Source: Ulota crispa
Lineage: Eukaryota > Streptophyta > Bryopsida > Orthotrichales > Orthotrichaceae
DNA length: 64,000 nt
Reading direction: 5' to 3'
Assembly: GCA_963920765.1 (NCBI GenBank)
Contig: OY987245.1
Coordinates: 24,444,727-24,508,726 of the forward strand
Shown here: piece by piece, positions 51,598 through 63,978 of the stretch
How positions within the stretch are numbered: position 1 is the stretch's first letter
Layout of the letters: every line of letters begins with the position of its first letter
Position numbers and translations under genes: made by a program
Notes under the pieces: model-generated
Told to the model about the DNA's origin: nothing
What the model saw: only the letters and a program-made list of their open reading frames with translations
Databases searched by the model: none

Positions 51598-54063
51598 TAT
51601 ATATAGGGAGATGAGCAGCATCTTGGATTGTTCACATGATGTATGGAGCAAAAGGGCGTTTGCATTATCTTGCATTCAAGAGCTCTTGAGATTAACGAGA
51701 AAGCGCCATTTTAGGATTTACAAGAAAGAAGTTGCTTTAAAAATAATAAGAAACAAGCGGCCAAAAAAGAAGTGCCTTAGTCAAAGGGTATTTGTGCAAT
51801 TACTAAAATAGTAGGGATATTTGTGCAAATAATGCAAACTTCAAAGGTACCTATGAAATTTTCCCTAGAAACGAATTCTAAATTCAAATATCATGAAACA
51901 ATCATTTATAGTAAGGTAAAAAAAGGTTTATACAAAAGAGATAATGGATATTACAAATAAAATTTTGTTTGCAACATGGTAGAAGAAAATTGCAAGCAAA
52001 ATTGAACCTCTTTTTTTTTCTTTCAATTTGGAATTTTAACTTTGAATGTTTGGAAGAAAATAAACAAAAAATCCAATTACTACTATATTTGTGCTCACAA
52101 ACTTATAAAAAAAAAGAAGTATAATTTTTAGGAAACGTTGTGTTTAAAATGGCATTTTTATGAATCCTTGTAAAGTTGCTATTATTTGGATTGAAGCATT
52201 TTAAATATAGTTTACTATATTAAATGTTTTATTGGATTTTTCAAATTTTATGCATGGTTTAGTAAACACCTTTCAGAAATTACTTTTCTTGTTAACACAA
52301 CCAGTAAAAAGCAATGAATTGTAATGGATTGAAATAACTCAAATTTTTTATTGCTTTTGAAATAAGATTTGTTTTTTGCTTTTATTCTCATCCATGTTCA
52401 ATTAAAACTAAATCTTTCATAGTTGAAACAATTGCTTCCAATTTTGAATTAGAGGCAATGTTATCTCAAGTTGAAAGTGATGACAAGTTTTATCAAGTGA
52501 TTTGTCATTCTTATATAAAATAAGTTCACCCTTTATTCAAGAAAGTTGTGATGCTAAGCAAAATTATCATTTTAGTCACAACATACAACAACAACTAAGC
52601 AAAACTTATTCATTTGATCTTAGAGTTCTTATTCTTAAATTTTATCAAAAAATGAATTATGATATTTTAAAGATTTAAATTATGTTACAAGTAGACTCCT
52701 TTGGCTTCAATTACTTCAAAAAAAGACACATTTTACCATTAGTCACTCACTTTAGCTTCAATAAACTGTAGAACTTATTCTTATGATTTTTGGTGACTTC
52801 AAATTTGAAAATTGACAAGAGAATACATTTGAGGCAGTCACCAAATGTTCTTTCATATTGATTTGATGGGCCATTACAATATTTACCATGAGCACCATAG
52901 ACTACAATATCACTAGATTTTATTATTGATTTATCATTATCTCAGTATTTTTGTTCAATGTTTTTCAAAGTTGATAGATTCACAATAATTACATGTTATT
53001 CCATTTTTAAAGGATGTTATAAAGAAAACTACAAAACTATTCTTATATAAGATTTGTTGTTACCATAGCCTACAAGATGGTAACACTTCAAATAAAGGGC
53101 TTCAATTCATTTCTAAAATCTGACAAATACTATTCAAATTGTTGTTGATTAAATTTGAATTTATTCTTTCTTTTTCATTGAAATGTTGATAGGATAACTA
53201 ATAGTCACACCAAAAGAGTAAATCAAGTACTAGAATAGTATTTACCTTCTTTTGTCAATTATCATCATGACGATTAGGTTCTTATTACCATTAACAAAAG
53301 CAAACACGTTCTAACACATCATAAACCATAATTTGCAAATCATAGACAATGTCCTAAGTATGATATATATATATATATTTCTTATTGCTAGTTAAAGGTC
53401 TTGCAACACAACTACAAATCTTCCTTGAAAATGCTTCTTCCTATCTTGAAGAAGTTGTGATAACTTCTAAAATCAATTCTACTAAATAACAAAAGGAAAC
53501 ACCACCTTTTAAAGTTGGAAATAAAAAGTGGCTTAGTTGACGCCACACATAGTCATAAGCTCATAACAATCTTTATACAAATTAGATTATTAAAATATTG
53601 AGGCTGCTTAATGTTGTCAAAAATCAAACCCTTTCAAACTTGAGTATTGTTATCATATAACAATATATTTTATATTTCATATTTCTTTGTTAGAAACAAC
53701 GTCATGATCTAGAAATTCAAGTTGAATTCAACCACTTTTACCTTGCATTTAAACCAAAAGGAAAGATGGTTTTGAAGTTAAAGAAATGAAAGATTTTATA
53801 TTAAAAGAAATGAATACTTCATTTTTCAATACATTTACAAGGACATAATGTCAATATTTATACATGAGAACCAATAACAAATGTAACAAATGTCCAAAAA
53901 AGCTTAAAGGATTTTTTAGGAAACATCTTACAAGGTTGTTTTTTGCCACATGAGAAGTTGTTGCTAAAAAGGAATGGTGTCACTCACTATTATCAACAAC
54001 TTATTGTTTTTTTAGTTTACAAAGAAACGTATATTGAAAAGATATACACACAAATCTTCTTAC
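51598..54063. other. AT-rich intergenic DNA, MITE fragment at its left end
   Basis: At 51775-51865 there is a right-end fragment of the GGAAAATTTGATG family (GGGTATTTGTGCAATTACT ... GAAATTTTCCC). The rest is AT-rich without genes. Confidence 0.4.
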
Positions 54064-54065
54064 TA

Positions 54066-54379
54066 AGGTATGTACACCCATAAGCCTTAAACTAAAAGTT
54101 TTGAACATGATGAGTATCAATAAACATATAGTAAATTATAGGATCTTACTAGGAACAGAAAAATAATGAGTTTGCACTTTCAAATATATTATTTGGATAA
54201 TGTGAGAATAAGTTGTGAATTATTAAAGAGCAAAATGCCATTGCACCCATAACCACTTTCAAGATTTCATGTTCACATGTTGTACATCCTTGTCATTACA
54301 TCTATTCACTTCCACAAATTTTCTAAGATTTCAAAGGTGATGGTCATGGGGATAGTGGTACTTATGGGTGTATATACCT
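54066..54379. mobile_element. MITE, AGGTA-TIR family (TA-flanked, 314 bp)
   Basis: Left end AGGTATGTACACCCATAAGC; right end the complement of AGGTATATACACCCATAAGC. TA at 54064-54065 and 54380-54381. The interior matches 22705-23026 (inverted) and the fragment at 11590-11800. Confidence 0.85.
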
Positions 54380-54381
54380 TA

Positions 54382-55717
54382 GTAACCAAAATTGTGGATA
54401 TTGCAATAAAGACTGTTAAACTTTTTGATGATTTGTCATGTATTGTTAATCCATTAGTATCATTTTGCATCAAGAAAATCTTGGATTAAACCATAATGAA
54501 ATATTTTGTAATAGCAAAAGCCTTTGAGTTATGTTTGGAGCATCAATAAGCATACGACTTCTATCGATTGCACCAAGTAAAAAAAATCCCACCTAAACCT
54601 TTCAAAATAGACACAAACTTTTGAAATTCTTGATGAGCTTCGGTACCATTAAAAACATCAAATATACTTTCCTCACAGCAAAAAAACATTTGATTTTAAT
54701 AAATGCAGTACAACTTTTTATTTTTAAAATAGCTCCTTGCAAATCATCAAGGTCTTTCTACTTCAAGGCGGGCAAACGAGAATGCATCACATTTCTCAAC
54801 ATGGAAACAATCATGCATTTGAGTGTTTGTTTTTGAAATAAAAGGGCCACAACTCAAAAATCTGAAATCATTATAATCCAATCTAGGGCTGGCTCGGTTC
54901 TCCATGCAATCTCCAAGCCAATGTTGCTCAAGATAGCCATTTCATTCATCATGCTTCCAATTTGATCAATTCCTTACTATAAGAATCAATAACTTCAAGC
55001 AATAAGCTCCAGTGCATCAATCATAGAGTAACTGTATGAAATAGCAGTATATTGCATTCCTAGTACTTGTAAGTTGTAACCTACATGTAGTGTATAATAC
55101 TTATAACAAGCAATTCTTGAAAATTTGAGCGGCCAAACTACTAGTGTGTCGATTTTTTTTTTTTTAAAGTTTGAGACCACCAAGATGAAACCTAGTTTTT
55201 GTCCTTATCGGTGTATCTGCTTTTGAACTAATGCATGTATATGTAGTGCTTTAGTATTTCTTATTGCTGCAACTTAGTTGGTTATAAGTGTTATGCGCTA
55301 TATGACCATTGTGAAAATCAGCACTTTAACAACACAATATTGAAAGAGCTCTTTTTGAAGGAAGAGAGAAAATTTACAAGTGAGAAATGGGATACATGGA
55401 CCAACCCAGTCTGCCTAATTTCAGTCGAATTGAAACTCACAATTAGTTTCAGGGCCTTTGAACGAAGTGCTTTCTCTGTCACTCTGCTCTCTCTGGCTGA
55501 TGAAGCTCCTGTGCACGTATGTTCCCAGGCCACGTCATCTGGCTCTGTCCATGTTTCCTTTGCAATCTGGTTTCCAACGTCGTCACAGGAATTGCACGTC
55601 GGGTTGCAAGGTTCCAGTAGCATCCAAAACCACAGCATTCTTACCCTGCAATTCGAGAGTCTGCTTTCATTCTCAATCTCAACGTGATCGTCGTGAGCTG
55701 CATCTCATTCGAGAGAG
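54382..55717. other. Intergenic DNA, no gene seen
   Basis: ORFs on both strands at 55318-55687 overlap each other and have no domain. Nothing else was recognised. Confidence 0.35.
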
Positions 55718-55980
55718 CAACACCATATTCGTTAATTTGGGAAAAACAGGTGTCCCACTTTGTACTACACCTTAGACCCAAAAAGTTATCTTAACCAGAT
55801 TCAAAGGTATCAGATTCAGTTTGAGCCATTAAGATTTTTTCCCTCACAAATTCCTCCTCTCAGTTGAGGGCATGTGTACAAAAAAAAAAAACTTTGAGCT
55901 TGGTATTAGGTGATCACCTAAAACCTTGAAAGTCCCAAAATGTACCGTTATTTCCAAATTAACAAAATAATATGGTGTTG
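55718..55980. mobile_element. MITE, AACACAATATTC-type TIR family (copy 2)
   Basis: CAACACCATATTCGTTAATT at left and the inverse CAACACCATATTATTTTGTTA at right. About 263 bp. A GAGC tetranucleotide near both ends might be a target duplication but is weak. Confidence 0.6.
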
Positions 55981-56666
55981 AGCACACTCTTCAATGCTTG
56001 CTGGAACCAATCACTACCAAGATTTGCTCGCATTGCATTTAGTGAAAACGTTTTGTGCTAAATTTTGCTACACCAAAATTGGTGTGGCTAATTGTTCTAT
56101 AGTATTTTTTGAAAAAATGTAAATTATTTAACCAACTTTTATACACAGGTTTGGGAGTAGGAACCTGGATTTCAGGGTTCCACTCAATGTTGTCTCATCC
56201 TACTAGTACAATATTCTAATTTCTCACAAAATCATCATAAGACTTAACTTTGATGAAAGGTTGAAAGCATCCAACTTTACATTGTAAAAAAAAATGCAGT
56301 CACAACCATTTTTTGGTTAGAAAAGCTAAAGCCACTTCATCCAAAATATTTTCACTGATTCGCATCTAGGAAAACTGAGAGGACAACCGTGATCGACGGT
56401 CCGTACGTGGGAGCAAATTAAGTCGAAACCACGAGTCGAGGGCAAAATTAATTGGGCCCGACATGGTAACACACTAACACCACACGCACCACCGGGAAGA
56501 TAGAATTGCCTGGCTTGCCCCCGTCGATAATTTGGAAGCCGATGCAGGCCATAGCCGGACGGGTGCTCTGGAGAGAGACTCTGCGCTGCGTCGTCGGGAG
56601 GGACTTCGACCGAAGGTAACTGACGTACGTACGTAAGCTTACGGCTTTGGTGCATCATCTTCTTCT

Positions 56667-56792
56667 ATGGTCTCCAGCGTCGCTTTCAACAGCAATGCCC
56701 CATCGTCGGAGTCCCCCAGCGGTTGGTCGACCCGTGATAATCCCACGGGCAGTAACGTCTGCACAACTGGTGTCATGCTCATCAGTCCTTGA
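56667..56792 (+). CDS. Possible truncated first exon of an unknown gene
   Basis: A GC-rich block (about 56380-56830) precedes a 41-codon frame beginning MVSSVAFNSNAPSSE. A donor-like GGTGTC lies at about 56769. A MITE starts 50 bp after the frame ends. It may be a gene remnant or a small gene; no domain was recognised. Confidence 0.2.
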   Translation: MVSSVAFNSNAPSSESPSGWSTRDNPTGSNVCTTGVMLISP

Positions 56793-56842
56793 TCTTTTTG
56801 CTCCTACGCGCACATCCAATGTGCAAAATTATGAACCCTTTA

Positions 56843-57250
56843 AGGTAACCGCACCCAGACCTGAGCGTTTAAGGGTTTAGGGTACTTCAGAGTCTCTGAA
56901 AATTCAGGAATTTTTTTTTTGGTAGGTTTAGCCTTTCAACAAGCTATCATGGAATGTAATTTTTGTGGAAAAAAGTATTGTAAATTATTTTATATTAAAG
57001 GGCAAAGTGCAGTTCATAGGGTCCTTATTAACAGCTCTAAACTACCCTTGATACTATTTTGATGTGTTCCTATATATGTGCTTGACGGTCCCAATCTCAA
57101 CCATCTCACAGCAACTTAGCAATTGACATGTGGCAAGATTTTCTTGTGCAAGTGACATTCACTACTCCACTTTGGGTTCATAGTGAGTGGTGAACACCTC
57201 AAAAATAGGGCTCCACTTTAGGGATTGCTCATGTATGGGTGCTATTACCT
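56843..57250 (+). mobile_element. MITE, AGGTAAC-TIR family (intact reference copy)
   Basis: AGGTAACCGCACCCAGACCT at left, the complement of AGGTAATAGCACCCATACAT at right, TA flanks at 56841-56842 and 57251-57252, 408 bp. No ORF. It is the clearest uninterrupted copy and serves to define the other two. Confidence 0.88.
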
Positions 57251-57252
57251 TA

Positions 57253-58077
57253 GATGCCTTCTCCATGTCCCCTCCATGTCTTCTCCAGAGTCCAGACCCC
57301 TTTCAAAGTACCCCAATAAAGTTTTTAGTTTGTACTTTGAGATATGAAAAATACCTTACATCAACCTAGTTTTTCCAATCCAAAGTTTTAGGTGCAATGA
57401 TGGTTAAGAGTTTTGGGTTCCATTGGAAACTACGCAACCATTCAATCATGATGAGTGCACAACATCAAATAATCATTAAAAATTGTGACACGGTATTTGA
57501 TTGTGTCAACTCAAATCTCAAATTTAAATACCATACTAAAATTATGCTAATATAGAGCTTAAATACTTGTATAATAAGAAAGTCATATAAGGTAGCAACA
57601 TTTCACACAGACTTCTAATGTATCATACTTAAGCTCAATACATTTTAAGAAAGATATAAATTAAGGGACACTTGGAGGGTTCATAATTTTGCTGATGTTA
57701 GAAACACAGACTAACTTTGGATTGAAACTTATTGACGACGTTACCCAGGCGCTATCCATCGTGACTCTTGTAGCAACCTTACTGACAGTATTACAACTAG
57801 AGCAACAATCTGGCTAACAACCGTTCCTGCCAATTCTAAATCCGCTATACCTGCATTGAAACACCGCAAACTTAATCTTCCACAATTTGTCCCAAGTACG
57901 TGAATCCTTCTTACGTCAAAATTGAACTTGGATTTTGTGAAGCATCAACCCTCTATCCAATGTTATTTTCAAATTCCAACTCACCACAAACAAGTAAATT
58001 GGGAAAAACAGTACATTCTGGGACTTTTCACTAACTCTGCCATAATTGTCATTATGTGCATTTTAGCATGTTAGGGT
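57253..58077. other. Intergenic DNA, no gene seen
   Basis: AAATTGGGAAAAACAGTACA at about 57995 is complementary to TGTTTTTCCCAATTTACC near 58932, so a larger worn inverted-repeat element may enclose the one at 58078-58812. Confidence 0.35.
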
Positions 58078-58812
58078 GATTGCAAGAAACACTTGTACTA
58101 TTTTTTGTCCCCTTCACCTCCTGTAGGTGCTTTTTGGCTTGTAACTTTTGTGCAGCAAGTTCTTTTGAGCTGAAACTGCAGAGGAAGGTACATGTCATAA
58201 TTACAGATCTTTCATAATTTTTGCGGTTTTTTTAAAAAAAATTACTATTTTTGAACAGCCCCCAAATAGGTGTCTACCTTGGCCATTTTGGAGGTTTTTA
58301 GTACTATTTTGGGTCCAAAAAAGCAAATCTCATGCCACAAATAAGGAAAGTTGTTCATCATAGAGCATTACAAGGATTGGTATAAGGGTTTCATAAAATT
58401 CTAAATTCCATGCCGTGTACACACCCTCAAAGTGGGCATCCTTTCTTGAATGATGGATGATATAAAAAAAACTTCCTACAAAAACCACTTGCATTGGGTG
58501 AAGCTACTCAAAGAGATCAAAAATGTACATTTTTTGTTTTATTTTTTTTGAATGTTCTTACTATTTTCTAAAAAGCAAAAAAGAAATTGTCTTTTTGTTG
58601 GTAATTTTTGGCCTTCTATTTTTGTGCACAACTTTTAGAATAATTTTTTTCTAGGTCTGAATTTTCACAAGTGTGCTATTTTAAGTGCTCTACAAATTGT
58701 CCATATTTTATTTTATTTAAAAAATATATATTTCAAAAGCTCATAGTACTACCTAGTACTACTAATTTTAAGGGTGTTTGAGACAAAACTGTGAAGTGTT
58801 TCTTGCAACTAC
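58078..58812. mobile_element. Inverted-repeat element, GATTGCAAGAAACACTT termini
   Basis: GGTGATTGCAAGAAACACTT at left is matched by the complement AAGTGTTTCTTGCAACTACC at right, about 735 bp apart. No ORF. Target duplication unclear. Confidence 0.55.
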
Positions 58813-59556
58813 CCAATAGTGAAGTCTTAGTAATTGCCTCCAAGAACTTTGATAATTATAACTTTGAGCAATAGCTATGCTTTACATTTATTGTATGTGG
58901 GATTAAGATGGAGTACAAAATGGTCCCTCTGTTTTTCCCAATTTACCTAATATGATGGCACCCCTTAGTGCATGACAAGCAAAAACAATACTCCTTGTTG
59001 AGGTCGCTTTCAATTATTTTAGCAAGGATGATGATTATAGTCACAAGATGTACAAATGAAAGAATTTCATTTCTTTGCATATTCAAACTTCCTTTCAAAA
59101 TTTGTGGAGTTATGGCATCATTACCAAATCTAACCTGTAGTTCAATTCATAGTAGGGTCTTTTGTTTGATTCTAAAATGGAGTTTTCTAGTTACATTACA
59201 CTTTGGTCTTTCTTGTGAAGGCAATTATAAGAGTCATGCCAAGGCCACACAAGGCAAAGCTGCTAGTTTAGAACAGACAAAGATTGAAGTAAAATGTATC
59301 TTTATGGTATTGGAGGATAAGTGGACAACCACTAGGGTCAAGGTTTTTTGTGTTGTTTTACAAAAATTATCATGTTCACACCATTCAAGAGCAATAGTTT
59401 GGAGACAAGTGGTTGAAAATACTAAGAAGAACAGCTAACTTGAAACAAAACAAAAAGAAACAAAAAGATGAGCTTAAAATCAAGGGGCTCATTCTTAGTT
59501 TTTTACATAAAGAAGTTATTAACACCATTTGTCCTTTTACAAATGCCCTTGGGGAA
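58813..59556. other. Intergenic DNA, no gene seen
   Basis: The 156-codon ORF at 58968-59438 has no recognisable domain and AT-rich composition like the surrounding DNA; it is probably chance. Confidence 0.35.
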
Positions 59557-59558
59557 TA

Positions 59559-59976
59559 CTCCCTCTGTCTCAATATAAAGCTCCAAATTTGGCATAGTTC
59601 TTGTCCCACTAAAAGCTCCCTTTTGTTAATTTTAATTGCTGAGAAAACATTTGTCATGTCCAATGATCTCATGGGGGCAAATTAAGCAATTAGAGAGCAT
59701 TCCTCTCCTAACAAGCTTGGCCTTGTCCACATGAGGTACCATTGTTGTTGCTAATCTTTAATCATTAATAATGAGGAGCTAACAACATGTACAAATATGA
59801 TACTTTTTGCATGAAATTTGGGTGCCCAAATGGTAACATCAAAACTGGAGATTTTGCACACATTTGATAGATGGTGTATTGATTCTAAAATGTGTTTGTC
59901 ACTAGCATAATGACTACAAATACAGTTAATCCCTTATGGAGAAGTTTTTTGGAGCTTTATAATGGGACAGAGGGAG
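59559..59976. mobile_element. Stowaway-like MITE (copy 2)
   Basis: CTCCCTCTGTCTC...GGGACAGAGGGAG termini, TA flanks at 59557-59558 and 59977-59978, 418 bp. The body matches 34507-34867, with an extra segment around 59630-59690. Confidence 0.88.
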
Positions 59977-59978
59977 TA

Positions 59979-61759
59979 AGATTTTGTGTTGGTGTGCTGT
60001 GGCAATAAGGGGCGTCAAAGTTGGAGCTTTTAGCTGAAGATGAAAAAACCAAGTTTTCAGAAGTAGGATTAAGATTTAGGATGATCAACACGTACATCAT
60101 TGAATCCCCATCTTACAGAGTTTTTGAAAAATCAAGGAGAGGGGGTTGAGTTTTGAGTATCCTTTTTGGTTCTTGAAATCCCTTTTGTTGAGCCTTTCCA
60201 CCAATCACTAAAAAAACAAAACTTGCATGTTTCACTGAGTAGTGCATTTAAGTTGCCCACATTGATTTCTTGACATTTTATATTATATTAATACTTATTG
60301 ATATTACAATAATTTTTATCAATAAAAACTACAAAAAATAATAATAATAGTAAGGACTTGACAACAACAACAATGTTGTGGAAAAACAAATTAACACTGT
60401 CTATGATGTAAAGCATGTGAAATCTTAGTATCTAAATAGTTACATGTATTTAAAAGTGACCAAATAATGAGTTATGAGGTAACTTCCTAGGATAAGACAA
60501 CCTAATTGTTTAAGCACCTAAATGCACTATTTTACGTAGCTAAAAAAGGAACATCAAAGGTCTTTTTTGGTTTTCTTTCTACATGTGACAAGTATATCAC
60601 CCAAGAGTACTACCCTCCCAGCACAAGTTCCAACTTCCAACACTTGATGCCCACCATTCAATGGCCTAGACTCCGTAGAGGCCTTGTATCTTGAACAATT
60701 CAAACACTCTTGCAAGATTTGAGGTTTACCATCAAAACTCTAAATTCTCTGCCAAAGGTATAAATATTCTTAGTAAGAACCAAATAGGGCTAATTATTTT
60801 GACAAGATACATTGATGGCACAAACTTTGATATTTGAATCTCTTCATAAACACATGACATTTTGACCATGGTTGTCACATTGGACTACCTATCCATTGGC
60901 TTGCATGTATGCCCAAAGTTCCCAATTGTGGTCATGATCCATTCAATGATGTCAACTCATAATTGACTTTAAAAAATGGTACAAAATGATAAAAAAACTT
61001 ATTTTGTACTTGCTAGTGACACTCATTGTTGCCAACATGAAATCAAAACATGGATTCAAAGTCATATCACATAGTAAAATAAAAAATGATAATTTGATTC
61101 TCCCATTTTTAAACCAAACCCCCTAAAAATAGCCTTAATAACACAAGCAAGCGGACACATCTGTGTGTGCTGTCTTTTTTGTGCATCCGCTTGTACTATT
61201 CAACAACCAAAACTTGCCTAAAGTAACCACCATGATTTTGACACACATTGGTGATCAAATTGTTTTTGCTTTTAAGGGTTTGGAAACAATTACAAAGTGA
61301 AGTAGTCAAATTTGACAAGTCCTCTAACTTTTAGGGGTTCCTGGATGTCCATTTCGGTAGATTTTTCTTGCTTCTTGCTGAGGCTTATTAACGTCCATGA
61401 AATGAGTGGAAGCATAATTTGGATACTTGTCGATGGAAGGTCTAATCTACTATCATATGAAATCTACATCAATTTGGGTGATCTTTGCAAATGACCTCTA
61501 CCCTCAATTTTAGCTCTAAATTGAGAAGCTCCCTTTGAAGCCAAAATAGTACTAAAATCCTCAATTTGCATAAATAGAAATCTTGATGGAGGATGGAGGT
61601 GTTTTTAAAAACATCAAAAAAATTACACCCAATTATGTGTTTCAAGTCCATGGAAGACTGGAAGGTAAGAAAGACAAGAACTAGGCTAAGAACCGCAAGA
61701 CAAAAGGAAATACCAGTCGAAATAAATTTTTACAACAACTCAACACTTTTATCATGTGG
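59979..61759. other. Intergenic DNA, no gene seen
   Basis: A short stem-loop-like inverted repeat lies at about 61149-61192 (CAAGCGGACACA versus TGCATCCGCTTG). ORFs such as 60506-60694 have no domain. Confidence 0.35.
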
Positions 61760-62103
61760 AACACAACATTCATTAATTTGGGAAAAAATATTTTCCAAAA
61801 CAGATTTTAGGATATTGAATTTTGCATTTTAGGATATTGAATTTTGCATTTTAGGATATTGAATTTTGCATTTTAGGATATTGAATTTTGCATTTTAGGA
61901 TATTGAATTTTGCATTTGTGAGAATATTTTGTTGATTTAAAATGAATATTTTGATAATTTCTTCAAAAATTTACATCATTGATGTAAGATCTTGAAACAA
62001 TCGTCATAAAATTCACTCTAACTCACCAAAAATCTCTTAAAGACATAAAATCCAAAAATCCCAAAACTGCATTTTTTTTTCCCAAAGTAACGAATATCGC
62101 GTT
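61760..62103. mobile_element. MITE, AACACAATATTC-type TIR family (copy 3)
   Basis: AACACAACATTCATTAATTT at left, and the complement of AACGCGATATTCGTTACTTT at right. About 344 bp. It contains the 22-bp tandem array at 61805-61914. Confidence 0.6.
61805..61914 (+). repeat. 22-bp tandem repeat, five exact copies
   Basis: The unit begins TTTTAGGATATTGAATTTTG and ends CA. Five units in 110 bp without mismatch point to recent expansion inside an older MITE. Confidence 0.95.
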
Positions 62104-63267
62104 CTGGTTAGTGTTTTGAAATCTACAACGTATGCTTTGCCGGAAAGACCTTACGTAACTCTTCAAGCTTCAACAGCCCAAAAGCTGACTCAACTAAGGA
62201 AATAATAATTTACACACAACTGAGACTCTCAAGAAAATCAAACTATTAAATTCATTACTATTTCGGATATAACTATAATAACCGTTACAGTCTAGAACTA
62301 CTCCAGGTCCATCTCTCAGATCCATACTACTCCTAGATTTTTCAGCCTTCGAGTTTCGGAAACCAGAAAAGGGTCTCAGGTAGGTACCGAAAGCGCTTTG
62401 AGACACTCGTCTGAAATCTCGATCTAAAAAGTAAGTAGAGTTTGATCAAAGATCTACAACAGGCCTAGATTGTAGCGCTCCACAAACCGGAAAATTCTAC
62501 TTCGCAGCACTTGAACGTCACCAGATAAAGAACTTGGGGACAGATCAAGTCCTGGAATGGACCAAAACAAGAGAGAGAAATGCAAAGAAGAAATAATTTT
62601 GAATAGTGTGTTGTGAAACCAACTTTATTTTGAAAAAGAGGGTGTACTTACACCCTTTGAAACATTGATGAAAAAAGCCTAGAATTGGGTGCTCTACCAG
62701 CTAAGTAAAAATCGTGAGCCATGGATACACTTCGTTGCTGCCGTACCCGGCTCTACGAAAAGATTTTCATCACCCCAAACTATTTCCTACTAACTCCTCT
62801 ATTTCCTACTCCTAGTCCTAGTAGTACAAGTCCTAATCATGACTCAATAATGAAATGAAACTCACTGTCTGCAAGTTAATTAAAAAAGGGGCCGAGGTAA
62901 AGGCGGAACTAGCATCGAGGGCTCTAAATAATCTAACTATTCTACCCCTCGTGCTGCGTTCTCTTCCCTTTCCTATGGAACTCTAATGGTACAATGAAGC
63001 TTGTCCATCAGAGACTCGTTCACTCATCACAATCGACGAATTTTAGTATGCCTAAGCTTTCAACTGCAAAACTTAGCAAAATCCGAATATTCAGATAGTG
63101 CTTCATACTCTTGACTTGAGCAGGAGACCAAAAGAAAGGACAAGAAAAAGAAAAAGTCCTGGTGTCAAGAAGAGTAATTTTATGCTTGTCTAGAACCGCC
63201 TAGCAAAAGAGAGAGAAATGAGAAACTGACTGACTGACTATGGCTTCTTCAGAATGGGACCGACTGT
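62104..63267. other. 3' flank of the zinc-finger gene and intergenic DNA
   Basis: The part near 63000-63267 is probably the 3' UTR of the minus-strand zinc-finger gene. No other gene or repeat was recognised. Confidence 0.4.
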
Positions 63268-63978
63268 CTAGACGGTGCAGGAGCTTCGGCCGAGACGAAG
63301 CTCCAGGTCCACCAGCACGTCTTCGTGCACCTCGCCCATCACTTTGTTCAAGCACAGGGAAAATCCGCCTGGCGAGCCCGACGAATGGGCGGGCTTGCAT
63401 CGAGCAGCTGCGCTAGATTTCTCATACGGATGGTAATACAGAGCACGTGACGCGCCGTCGGTTCGCTGCTGGGATAAAGTTTCGCAAAGAATTATGTCAA
63501 GATTGAGCAACGGCTTGGTGGTGACGTGCTCCTCTTGCGGTGGTGAGATCAAGCTGCAGCAGGAGTTAATGGACTCCTGCGAGGGTGGGGAAGAAGAAAG
63601 GGCCGCCGTCGTCGTCGTCGAGGGATCCGTCAAGAGCGAGGTGGACAAGGTCCGTTGCTCTGCTTTGGGAGTCAGCAAGTCCACCGTCGTCGTCGGTTGT
63701 TGCTGGGACTTGGACGACACACGCAAATTGCGAAGGTTGGCAAGCTGGTTCTGGTGCGCTCGCTCGCGTCGGTGCACGTTCATGTGGCCCCCGAGCGCTT
63801 GCGCCGTTCGAAACTCCCGCTGGCAGAAGCTGCACGAGTACGAGCGCGGCGGCCATTGCCCGCTGCTGGACGCGTCCTCGGCGAACGCGCGCACTTCCCA
63901 GCTGGAGTCGCTGCTCTGATCGCCCGTCACGCGCTGCTTGCTCCAGGCGCTGCTGCTGCTCATCCAACTGACGTGCAT
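63268..63978 (-). CDS. C2H2 zinc-finger protein, SUPERMAN/C1-1i type with EAR motif
   Basis: Single exon, 236 aa from the ATG at 63978. One plant-type finger at about 47-71: [26 protein letters not shown], with Cys49, Cys52, His65, His69 and the plant QALGGH signature that contacts DNA. A Gln/Ser/Thr-rich middle follows. The C-terminus carries DLELRLG (224-230), an LxLxL EAR motif that in this family recruits TOPLESS-type corepressors. It is therefore probably a nuclear transcriptional repressor in development (SUPERMAN, RABBIT EARS and relatives have this layout), though which one cannot be told. The frame stays open upstream to the window edge (HHQQAWP before the ATG), so the true start may lie outside. 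Confidence 0.88.
   Translation of the reverse strand: MHVSWMSSSSAWSKQRVTGDQSSDSSWEVRAFAEDASSSGQWPPRSYSCSFCQREFRTAQALGGHMNVHRRERAHQNQLANLRNLRVSSKSQQQPTTTVDLLTPKAEQRTLSTSLLTDPSTTTTAALSSSPPSQESINSCCSLISPPQEEHVTTKPLLNLDIILCETLSQQRTDGASRALYYHPYEKSSAAARCKPAHSSGSPGGFSLCLNKVMGEVHEDVLVDLELRLGRSSCTV

Noticed and set aside
58968-59438. 156-codon plus-strand ORF
   Set aside because: AT-rich like its surroundings, no domain, no splice or promoter context.
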